NCBI GenBank assembly: GCA_937996755.1
Contig: CALKUS010000238.1
Coordinates: 1-5,086, forward strand
Direction of reading: 5' to 3'
DNA from: an uncultured Pseudomonadota bacterium
GTDB taxonomy: Bacteria; Pseudomonadota; Gammaproteobacteria; Xanthomonadales; Ahniellaceae
DNA length: 5,086 bases
Position 1 is the first letter of the stretch, and each line of letters opens with the position of its first letter. Both the position numbers and the translations under genes were made by a program. A model generated the notes under the pieces. That model did not search any database. It was not told where the DNA came from and saw only the letters and a program-made list of their open reading frames with translations. Shown here piece after piece: positions 1-5,086 of this stretch.

Positions 1-1966
1 GGTCGTCGGCGTCGAGCGCCGCTTCGACGCGCGGCAGCAGCGACGCGCCGATGCGCGCGCGGCCGGCCTTCGCGCGCGCATTGTCGGGCTCCTTCGCGAG
101 CACGGCGTCGTAGGAGGCGAGCGCGTTGTCGTTCGGCGGTGCCGTGAGCCTGCCCTGGCGCAGCTGCGTGTCGCCCTGCGCGAGCAGCGCGTCGATCGCC
201 TTCGTGCCCGCGGCGCGCGCGTCGGCGACGGCCGCGCGCAGCTCCGGCACGGACGCGTGGTTCGGGCGCAGCTTCTCGATCTCGTTGATCGCGGCGTCGG
301 CCTCGTCGATGCGACCGGCCGCCGCCGCTTCGCGCGCGCGCGCGCCGAGCGTCGTCACGATGTCCTCGAGCCCCCTCAGCGCGATGCCGCTTTCGGGATC
401 GGCCGCGAGCATGCGCACGAACAGCGCGCCGGCACTGTCGTCGCTGCCGACGAGCTTGCCGGCTTTCTGCGCCGCGATCGCCTGCTCGTACAGCGTGTTG
501 ATCTCGACCGATTTCGATTCGCGCGTCCTGATGTCGGCGTCGAGCGCGTCGAGCTCGGCTCCGCCCTGCAGCACCTCGCGCGCCTGCGCGGCCAGGTTGC
601 GCGCGCGCACCGGATCGTCCGCATCGAGCGCCGCGCGCGATTGCGCGATCAGCTTCTCGCCGACCGCGCGCAGCCCGGCAACCGCCTGGTTGTTGTCGGC
701 GTCCAGCTTCAGCACCGCGGCGTACAGCTCGCGCGCGGAAATGCCGTTCGTGCCGGTAAGCTGGCCGTCGGCGAGCGCCTTGTCGGCCTGCACGAGCATC
801 GTGTTGAGCTCCGTGCTCGGGATCAGCCGGCGCAGGTCGTCCTGGCGCCACCACGCGAGGCCGGCGAGCACGCCGAGCACGAGCACCGCGATGAGCGCCT
901 TGCGGCCACCGCCGCGGGACTCGTCCTGGCGCGAGCGCGCGCGACGCCGCGGACCGTCGTCATCGAGCTCGCCGATGTCGCCGAGGCGCGGCTCGGCACG
1001 CACGACGCGTTCGGCATTCGCCGTCGGCCCGATCGACGGCATCGCGCGCGTGGCCGGTTGCGGCGTCGCCTGCGACGGCGGCGGCGTGCGCGCGAGCGCG
1101 GGCACGGTGGCGAGGATCGCGTCGCGCTCGTCGTCCGTGGGCGTCATCAGCGAGGGCAACTCGCCGCGCGCGATCGCGAGCTCGTACTCCCGGATCGCGC
1201 CCGCCATCTCGTCGCCGCTCTGGTAGCGGTCGTCCGGTCGCTTCGCGAGCATGACCTCGAGCATCGGCTGCAGCGCCGACAACGCGTCGGGCAACGGCGG
1301 CACGGGCTCGGTGATGTGCATGATGCCGACCGCGAGCGAATCCTCGGCCGTGAACGGCACGCGGCCGACCAGCAATTCGTAGAGCACGACGCCGAGGCTG
1401 TAGAGGTCGGCGCGACCGTCGACCACCTTGCCACGCGCCTGCTCGGGGCTCATGTAGTGCGGCGTCCCGATCACGGCGCCCGTGCGCGTCATCCGCGTCG
1501 CGGAATCCGAAGCGCGCGCGATACCGAAGTCGGTGAGCGCGCTCGAGCCGTCGTCGCGCAGCAGCACGTTGTCGGGCTTCACGTCGCGATGGATGAAGCC
1601 CTTGGCGTGCGCATAGCCGAGCGCCGTCGCGATCTCGCGCGTCACGCGCAGCGCGAACGCGACGTCGCGCGGCCGGCCGTCCTTGTGCAGGATCGCGCCG
1701 CCCGTGAGGTATTCCATCGCGATGTAGTGCAGGTCGCCGACCTTGCCCACGTCGTGCACGCCGACGACGTGGCGATGGCGCAGCTTCGCCGCGATGCGCG
1801 CTTCGCGCAGGAAACGCTCGCCGAAATTCGGGTCGGCCAGCAGCGCGGGCGACATGATCTTCAGCGCGACCTCGCGGTCGACCGATTCCTGGATCGCGAG
1901 GTGCACGCTCGCCATGCCGCCTCGGCCGAGCGGACGCACGATGCGGTAGCCGGGGATCTCGATCAC
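1..1966 (-). CDS. Membrane-anchored eukaryotic-type serine/threonine protein kinase, 3' end missing at the window edge
   Basis: Hanks-type kinase that phosphorylates Ser/Thr on unknown targets; the first 655 residues are visible and the frame is still open at base 1. The kinase domain spans about residues 7-262: glycine loop GRGGMA at 14-19, ATP-binding Lys36 in VALK, Glu55 as likely helix-C partner, catalytic HRDVKPDN at 126-133 (Asp128), DFG at 146-148 and GTPHYMSPEQ at 167-176. All catalytic residues are present and RD-type, so it should be active. A Pro/Ala-rich then Arg-rich linker (about 270-356) leads to one transmembrane helix at about 357-373; the basic flank predicts kinase in the cytoplasm and C-terminus in the periplasm. 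The outer part is helical, with a period of about 102 residues (from 387, 489 and 591). No PASTA motif is seen. Start is GTG at 1966: the frame has a stop at about 2012 and no ATG between. No Shine-Dalgarno is evident. From memory, close Xanthomonadaceae relatives carry a C-terminal formylglycine-generating-enzyme-like domain; if present here, it lies outside the window. Confidence 0.95.
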   Translation of the reverse strand, partial: MIEIPGYRIVRPLGRGGMASVHLAIQESVDREVALKIMSPALLADPNFGERFLREARIAAKLRHRHVVGVHDVGKVGDLHYIAMEYLTGGAILHKDGRPRDVAFALRVTREIATALGYAHAKGFIHRDVKPDNVLLRDDGSSALTDFGIARASDSATRMTRTGAVIGTPHYMSPEQARGKVVDGRADLYSLGVVLYELLVGRVPFTAEDSLAVGIMHITEPVPPLPDALSALQPMLEVMLAKRPDDRYQSGDEMAGAIREYELAIARGELPSLMTPTDDERDAILATVPALARTPPPSQATPQPATRAMPSIGPTANAERVVRAEPRLGDIGELDDDGPRRRARSRQDESRGGGRKALIAVLVLGVLAGLAWWRQDDLRRLIPSTELNTMLVQADKALADGQLTGTNGISARELYAAVLKLDADNNQAVAGLRAVGEKLIAQSRAALDADDPVRARNLAAQAREVLQGGAELDALDADIRTRESKSVEINTLYEQAIAAQKAGKLVGSDDSAGALFVRMLAADPESGIALRGLEDIVTTLGARAREAAAAGRIDEADAAINEIEKLRPNHASVPELRAAVADARAAGTKAIDALLAQGDTQLRQGRLTAPPNDNALASYDAVLAKEPDNARAKAGRARIGASLLPRVEAALDADD

Positions 1967-2023
1967 GAATGGGGCGCGGCAGGTGGGAGCGTGGTCAGGA
2001 TAACACGGTGAATCAGCAACTTA

Positions 2024-2151
2024 GGGTCTGAGTCTGAGTCTGGGTCTGAGTGCGCGCGGCCGGAGCACGGCGCGAACCCGCACCGCACGACGCTCGAGGT
2101 GGCGAGTACCCGCGATGCGGCGCACTCAGACTCAGACTCAGACTCAGACCC
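2024..2151. repeat. Long inverted repeat with hexanucleotide-repeat arms (32-bp stem, 64-bp loop)
   Basis: The left arm (2024-2055) is GG, then four GTCTGA-type units, then GTGCGC. The right arm (2120-2151) is its reverse complement: GCGCAC, four perfect TCAGAC units, CC. All 32 positions pair except 2043/2132, which is G against T; this is a G-U wobble in a plus-strand transcript but a C-A mismatch in a minus-strand one. The arms stop matching at 2056/2119. The element fills most of the 219-bp spacer between the relA stop and the kinase start, both on the minus strand, so a read-through relA transcript would contain it. It is not followed by a T-run on the minus strand (CCCTAAGTTG follows), so it is not a canonical intrinsic terminator, although so long a stem could still block RNA polymerase, shield the relA 3' end or separate the two genes. 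The rest of the spacer shows no convincing promoter or small gene. Confidence 0.9.
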
Positions 2152-2185
2152 GGGACTCGGCGAAGGGTCCGCCATGCGAACCCGT

Positions 2186-4297
2186 TCAGGCCCCCGCCTC
2201 CCGCCGTGCCTCGAGCACATTCGGCAGCGCCTGGATCTTCGCCAGCAGGCCGGAGAGCTGCTCGAAGTCGCCCACGCGCAGCACGAAGCTCATCATCGCG
2301 AACCCGCTGGCCGGGTCCATGCGCGTGCTGGCCGCCACCACGTGCGCGTTCGCGTTCGTGATCACGCCGGACACGTCCTTCAACAGTCCCTTGCGGTCGT
2401 AGGCGCGCACGGCGACGTTCACCTCGTAGCTGTGCGAGTCGCGCGTGCCCCAGCTGACCGGCAGCGCGCGCGCGGGCTCCTTCGCGACGAGCGCGGCCAG
2501 GCTGCGGCAGTTCGCGCGGTGCACGCTGACGCCGCGGCCGCGCGTCAGCCAGCCGAGGATGGCGTCGCCCGGCAGCGGCTGGCAGCAGCGCGCGAGCACG
2601 GTGAGCAGGTTGCCGACGCCGTCGATGACGACGTCGTCGCGGCCGGTGCGGCGCGGCCGCACCGTGTCGGTGCTCTGGACCGGTTTCGGCGGCGGCGGCG
2701 CCGCGAGCTCGTGCAGCGCGCGCGCCACCTGGCTCGGACCGATCTCGCCGACGCCCACCTCGACGTACAGCTCGTCGAGCGTCTTGAGGTCGAAGCGCGG
2801 CGGCAGCGCCTCGAGCTGCGCGGCGGGCAGCGCAACGCGCTTGAGCTCGCGCTCGATGATTTCGCGGCCGGCCTCGAGGTTGTGCGCGTGCTCGGCCTTG
2901 CGGAACCACGCGCGCACCTTCTCCTTCGCGCGGCCCGTGGTGAGGTAGCCGTGGCCGGACGTGATCCAGTCGCGGCGCGGCTCGGCCAGCTTGCCGGTGA
3001 GGATCTCGACGGTGTCGCCCGAATTCGGATGGTGCTGCAGGTTCACGATGCGGCCGTTCACCTTCGCGCCGCGGCACTTGTGGCCCACTTCCGTGTGCAC
3101 GTGGTACGCGAAGTCGAGCACGGTGGCGCCGCGCGGCAGGTCCAGCACCTTGCCCTGCGGCGTGAGCAGGTACACGCGATCGTCGAGGATCTCGGTGGGC
3201 GCGCCGGCCATGAACGCGGCGTCGTCCTCGCTGTCGCCGCGCGTGTCTAGCAGCTGGCGCATCGCAGCGACCTTCCGCTCGAACGCGGCGTCGCCCGAGC
3301 CGCCTTCCTTGTAGCGCCAGTGCGCGGCGACGCCGAGCTCGGCGTGCGCATGCATCTCGTGCGTGCGGATCTGCACTTCGAGCGTCTTGCCCTCGGGGCC
3401 GACGACGGCGGTATGCAGCGAGCGGTAGTCGTTGCCCTTCGGCCGCGCGATGTAGTCGTCGAACTCGCCGGGCACGTGCGGCCACAGCGTGTGCACGACG
3501 CCGAGCGCCGCGTAGCAGTTCGGCACGTCGTCGACGAGCACGCGCAGCGCGCGGATGTCGTAGAGGTGCTCGAACTCGGCGTCCTTGCGCTGCATCTTCT
3601 TCCAGATGCTGAAGATGTGCTTCGGCCGCCCCGCCACTTCCGCCTTCACGCCGGCGGCCGCGAGCGCCTCGCGCAGCAGCTGCTTCGCGTTCGCGATCCA
3701 GCGCTCGCGGTCGTCGCGGCGCTCGTCCAGCAGCTTCGCGATGCGCCGGTACACCTCCGGCTGCAGGTGGCGGAATGCCAGGTCCTCCATTTCCCACTTG
3801 AGCTGCCAGATGCCCAGGCGATTCGCGAGCGGCGCGTGGATGTCGGCGGTGAGCTCGGCCAGCGCGCGCCGCTCGGGCTCGGCGAGCGTGGCGCCGGCAT
3901 TGCGCAGGCGCACCAACTGGCGCGCGAGCAGGATGAACACCACGCGCAGGTCGCCGATGATCGCGAGCAGCAGCCGCCGCAGCCCTTCGGCACCACCCGG
4001 CGTACCGCGCGCGCGATGCAGCGCCCAGACCTTCTGCGCCTCGCGCTCGCCCTCGACGAGCGCGGCGATCGCGGCCGGGATGGCGGCGCCGGACGGCAGT
4101 ACCTGCGCGATGGCCGCCGCGAGCGTGTCCTCGTCGACGGCCAGGCTGGCGAGCACGTCCAGCGTGGCGATCAGCTCCGGGTCGTTGCCCGCCACGCCGG
4201 CCTCGCGGCAGACGGCCGCGAGCGCACCGCCCGCCGCCGGCGCAGGGCGGCGCGCGAGCCAGTCGGCCAGCGTCGCGGGGTCGGCTGAAGGTTTCAC
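2186..4297 (-). CDS. relA: GTP pyrophosphokinase RelA, monofunctional (p)ppGpp synthetase
   Basis: Transfers pyrophosphate from ATP to GTP/GDP to make (p)ppGpp, the stringent-response alarmone, when uncharged tRNA enters the ribosomal A site. It is 703 residues (E. coli RelA is 744) and aligns with it throughout. Order: degenerate hydrolase-like region at about 40-200 without the HDxxED metal site, so no hydrolase activity is expected; synthetase at about 220-345 with GRPKHIFSIWKKMQ (223-236), catalytic Asp247 in YDIRALR, EFDD (278-281), YRSLH (291-295) and Glu307 in EVQIRT; TGS domain at about 373-435; zinc-finger region with Cys571-Cys572, His593 and Cys597; ACT/RRM domain at about 628-703. 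The acidic EFDD motif is the known mark of RelA, against RxKD in bifunctional Rel/SpoT. Start: GTG at 4297. The frame is open further upstream, but that extension would run across the divergent gene and the repeats, and the E. coli alignment begins near this GTG. No Shine-Dalgarno precedes it. The ATG-less, GTG start fits the neighbouring kinase. Confidence 0.97.
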   Translation of the reverse strand: MKPSADPATLADWLARRPAPAAGGALAAVCREAGVAGNDPELIATLDVLASLAVDEDTLAAAIAQVLPSGAAIPAAIAALVEGEREAQKVWALHRARGTPGGAEGLRRLLLAIIGDLRVVFILLARQLVRLRNAGATLAEPERRALAELTADIHAPLANRLGIWQLKWEMEDLAFRHLQPEVYRRIAKLLDERRDDRERWIANAKQLLREALAAAGVKAEVAGRPKHIFSIWKKMQRKDAEFEHLYDIRALRVLVDDVPNCYAALGVVHTLWPHVPGEFDDYIARPKGNDYRSLHTAVVGPEGKTLEVQIRTHEMHAHAELGVAAHWRYKEGGSGDAAFERKVAAMRQLLDTRGDSEDDAAFMAGAPTEILDDRVYLLTPQGKVLDLPRGATVLDFAYHVHTEVGHKCRGAKVNGRIVNLQHHPNSGDTVEILTGKLAEPRRDWITSGHGYLTTGRAKEKVRAWFRKAEHAHNLEAGREIIERELKRVALPAAQLEALPPRFDLKTLDELYVEVGVGEIGPSQVARALHELAAPPPPKPVQSTDTVRPRRTGRDDVVIDGVGNLLTVLARCCQPLPGDAILGWLTRGRGVSVHRANCRSLAALVAKEPARALPVSWGTRDSHSYEVNVAVRAYDRKGLLKDVSGVITNANAHVVAASTRMDPASGFAMMSFVLRVGDFEQLSGLLAKIQALPNVLEARREAGA

Positions 4298-4304
4298 GAC
4301 GGCG

Positions 4305-4310
4305 ATTCTA
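4305..4310 (-). promoter_or_regulatory. Candidate -10 hexamer for relA
   Basis: The minus strand reads TAGAAT here, one mismatch from TATAAT, in an otherwise GC-rich stretch. It ends eight bases before the relA GTG, so transcription would begin at or almost on the start codon, giving a leaderless or nearly leaderless mRNA. No good -35 lies 16-18 bp upstream. The match could be chance, and the real promoter could lie further up, inside the divergent gene. Confidence 0.35.
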
Positions 4311-4348
4311 GCGGGGCGCGATGGAGCGGCTTTCGGGGCCCGCTCGCG

Positions 4349-4354
4349 TACAAT
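4349..4354 (+). promoter_or_regulatory. Candidate -10 hexamer for the small exported protein gene
   Basis: TACAAT matches TATAAT at five of six positions and lies 30 bases before the ATG, leaving a leader of about 23-25 nt that contains the ribosome binding site. No recognisable -35 hexamer precedes it at 16-18 bp, so this is a sequence-only suggestion. It and the relA -10 candidate lie within 50 bp on opposite strands, making 4298-4384 a compact divergent promoter region. Confidence 0.4.
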
Positions 4355-4373
4355 GCGCCCCTGTTTCCCGCTC

Positions 4374-4377
4374 GAGG
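4374..4377 (+). promoter_or_regulatory. Ribosome binding site (GAGG) of the exported protein gene
   Basis: GAGG ends seven bases before the ATG at 4385, a normal Shine-Dalgarno spacing. It supports this ATG, which also begins a clean signal peptide. It contrasts with relA and the kinase, neither of which has a visible Shine-Dalgarno. Confidence 0.6.
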
Positions 4378-4384
4378 TTCGTCC

Positions 4385-4867
4385 ATGCTGCGCTCCGCTC
4401 TCCTGTTCGCGTCCCTGCTGCTCGCCGCCACGACGGCCGGCGCAGCCGAGTTCTCTTCGCTGGAAGAGCGCATGTCGGAGCAGGAGTTCCGCGCGGCCGG
4501 CCTCGACCGCCTCTCGGCCGAGGAGCTCGCGGCGCTGAACGCGTGGCTGCGCACGAAGGGCGTGTCGGCCGGTGCGGCAGCGACGAGCGACCGCACGGGC
4601 TTCAAGTCCAGCGGTGGCCTGCTCGGCGACAACAGCGGCCAGTCCGCCATCCAGGGCGTGCGCATCAAGGGCGAATTCCGCGGCTGGGAACCGGGCGACG
4701 TCATCGTGCTGAACAACGGCCAGGCCTGGCGCGTCGACGAGGACTCCGGCTTCAGCGTGCCGGCGATCCAGGACCCGATCGTGACGATCGAGCCGGCGAT
4801 GCTCGGCTCGTGGCTGCTGAACGTCGAGGGCTACAACCGCAAGGCGCGCGTGACGCGAGTGCGTTGA
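4385..4867 (+). CDS. Small exported protein of unknown function
   Basis: A 160-residue protein with a typical Sec signal peptide: MLR start, hydrophobic core at about 5-15, and an AGA cleavage site at 18-20, leaving about 140 mature residues. The mature N-terminal part is acidic and probably helical (EERMSEQEFRAAGLDRLSAEEL, about 27-48, followed by LNAWL at 51-55), then comes a Gly/Ser-rich linker at about 60-88. The C-terminal half (about 89-160) alternates hydrophobic and polar residues as beta strands do (GVRIKGEFRGWEPGDVIVL, then a run of short strands to the basic end RKARVTRVR), suggesting a small beta domain. There are no cysteines, no lipobox and no further membrane segment, so periplasmic or secreted localisation is inferred. 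I do not recognise a named family. It is divergent from relA, and its stop is followed at once by palindromic repeats. Codon use and G+C match the neighbours. Confidence 0.88.
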   Translation: MLRSALLFASLLLAATTAGAAEFSSLEERMSEQEFRAAGLDRLSAEELAALNAWLRTKGVSAGAAATSDRTGFKSSGGLLGDNSGQSAIQGVRIKGEFRGWEPGDVIVLNNGQAWRVDEDSGFSVPAIQDPIVTIEPAMLGSWLLNVEGYNRKARVTRVR

Positions 4868-4878
4868 CGCCCCACTGC

Positions 4879-4982
4879 CGTCATTCCCGCGCAGGCGGGA
4901 ATCCCGCCTCGCCCTTCCGTCATTCCCGCGCAGGCGGGAATCCCACCTCGCCCTTCCGTCATTCCCGCGCAGGCGGGAATCC
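4879..4982. repeat. Three dRS3-like palindromes in a 39-bp tandem array
   Basis: A 26-bp element beginning CGTCATTCCCGC and ending GCGGGAATCC occurs three times, at 4879-4904, 4918-4943 and 4957-4982. The copies are identical. The 13-bp spacers (4905-4917, 4944-4956) differ at one base, so the whole 39-bp unit has been tandemly duplicated. Each copy holds a palindrome, ATTCCCGC-GCAG-GCGGGAAT (cores 4883-4902, 4922-4941, 4961-4980), able to form an 8-bp stem with a 4-nt loop. This fits the ATTCCC-N8-GGGAAT pattern of the Neisseria dRS3 element, and near-identical sequences recur in many proteobacterial genomes. The first copy starts 11 bp after the stop of the exported protein gene, so the hairpins may protect its mRNA 3' end. 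There is no T-run, so they are not standard terminators. Confidence 0.92.
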
Positions 4983-5070
4983 ATCTTGATCTGGCTTCGG
5001 GACTGCGGAAGAGCGCAGCAGATCAGGATCAAAGACCTTTGAAGCGTTGGTCGTTTCTCTCAAGCACTTT
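4983..5070. other. Non-coding, less GC-rich stretch with nested inverted repeats
   Basis: No convincing gene is seen; base composition is visibly nearer 50% G+C than the flanking genes. Two alternative outer pairings exist: GATCTG (4988-4993) with CAGATC (5019-5024), and TTGATC (4986-4991) with GATCAA (5027-5032). Inside them CTGCG (5003-5007) pairs with CGCAG (5014-5018) around a 6-nt loop. Together they could form a branched hairpin, perhaps a factor-dependent or weak terminator for the exported protein gene, or part of a larger repeat element cut by the window. Confidence 0.5.
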
Positions 5071-5086
5071 CGCGGCTATCGCCGCG
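5071..5086. repeat. GC-rich palindrome at the window edge
   Basis: CGCGGC (5071-5076) pairs perfectly with GCCGCG (5081-5086) around TATC, giving a 6-bp GC stem with a 4-nt loop that ends exactly at the window edge. It may be half of a REP-type element of the kind common between Xanthomonadaceae genes, or a terminator for a gene to the right. The flank needed to decide is missing. Confidence 0.55.

Noticed and set aside
257..2011. Long plus-strand open frame antisense to the kinase
   Set aside because: Arg/Ala/His-rich composition with no domain, fully opposite a kinase with all catalytic motifs; a typical high-G+C shadow. The same applies to the plus-strand frames at 2099-3250 and 3320-4288 opposite relA.
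2060..2090. tRNA-like T-loop (GGGTTCGCG on the minus strand) inside the hairpin loop
   Set aside because: No flanking 5-bp T stem, anticodon arm or acceptor stem could be built around it.
2024..2151. Hexamer arms as coding repeats (Ser-Asp, Gln-Thr or Ser-Leu dipeptides in several frames)
   Set aside because: Six-base repeats give dipeptide runs in every frame; no candidate frame has an RBS, a domain or sensible codon use.
2024..2151. Canonical Rho-independent terminator of relA
   Set aside because: The stem is long enough but the loop is 64 nt and no T-run follows on the minus strand.
2186..4297. Assignment as SpoT or bifunctional Rel
   Set aside because: No HDxxED site in the N-terminal region, and the synthetase carries EFDD rather than RxKD.
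4879..4982. CRISPR array
   Set aside because: Only three repeats, the spacers are 13 bp and nearly identical, and no cas genes are present; this is a tandem duplication of a palindromic element.
4298..5032. N-terminal extension of the relA frame to an ATG at 5032, giving 948 residues
   Set aside because: The extension runs through the palindrome array (it reads as repeated LRGNDG-type peptides) and antisense to a gene with its own signal peptide and RBS. RelA homology begins near the GTG at 4297.

Overview
The window is very GC-rich DNA with the codon bias and dense antisense open frames expected at high G+C. It most likely comes from a gammaproteobacterium of the Xanthomonadaceae/Lysobacteraceae group. 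That placement rests on recalled family resemblance: the kinase N-terminus (IEIPGY... GRGGMA), a RelA that aligns along its length with E. coli RelA, and ATTCCC-N8-GGGAAT palindromes of a type scattered through proteobacterial genomes. It was not confirmed by a search.

Layout. (1) Positions 1-1966, minus strand: a membrane-anchored eukaryotic-type Ser/Thr protein kinase that runs off the left edge. It has a complete kinase domain, a basic linker, one transmembrane helix, and an outer part built from long repeats of about 102 residues. (2) Positions 1967-2185: a 219-bp spacer holding an unusual hairpin-capable element. Two 32-bp arms, each built on four copies of a hexanucleotide, lie in inverted orientation around a 64-bp loop. 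(3) Positions 2186-4297, minus strand: relA, a monofunctional (p)ppGpp synthetase of the stringent response, complete at 703 residues. (4) Positions 4298-4384: a short divergent promoter region with a -10-like hexamer on each strand. (5) Positions 4385-4867, plus strand: a small exported protein of unknown function. (6) Positions 4868-5086: non-coding repeat DNA, with three dRS3-like palindromes in a 39-bp tandem array, then a less GC-rich stretch with nested inverted repeats, then a GC-rich palindrome at the right edge.

How the genes fit together. relA and the kinase share a strand with relA upstream, so they could be co-transcribed, but the 219-bp gap and its large hairpin argue for separate or attenuated expression. 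Both genes sense and signal (amino-acid starvation through uncharged tRNA at the ribosome; an unknown signal through the kinase), but nothing in the sequence shows a functional link. The small exported protein is transcribed away from relA. No mobile-element gene, phage gene, CRISPR array or RNA gene was found. The most unusual items are the hexamer-armed inverted repeat and the kinase's repeat ectodomain.
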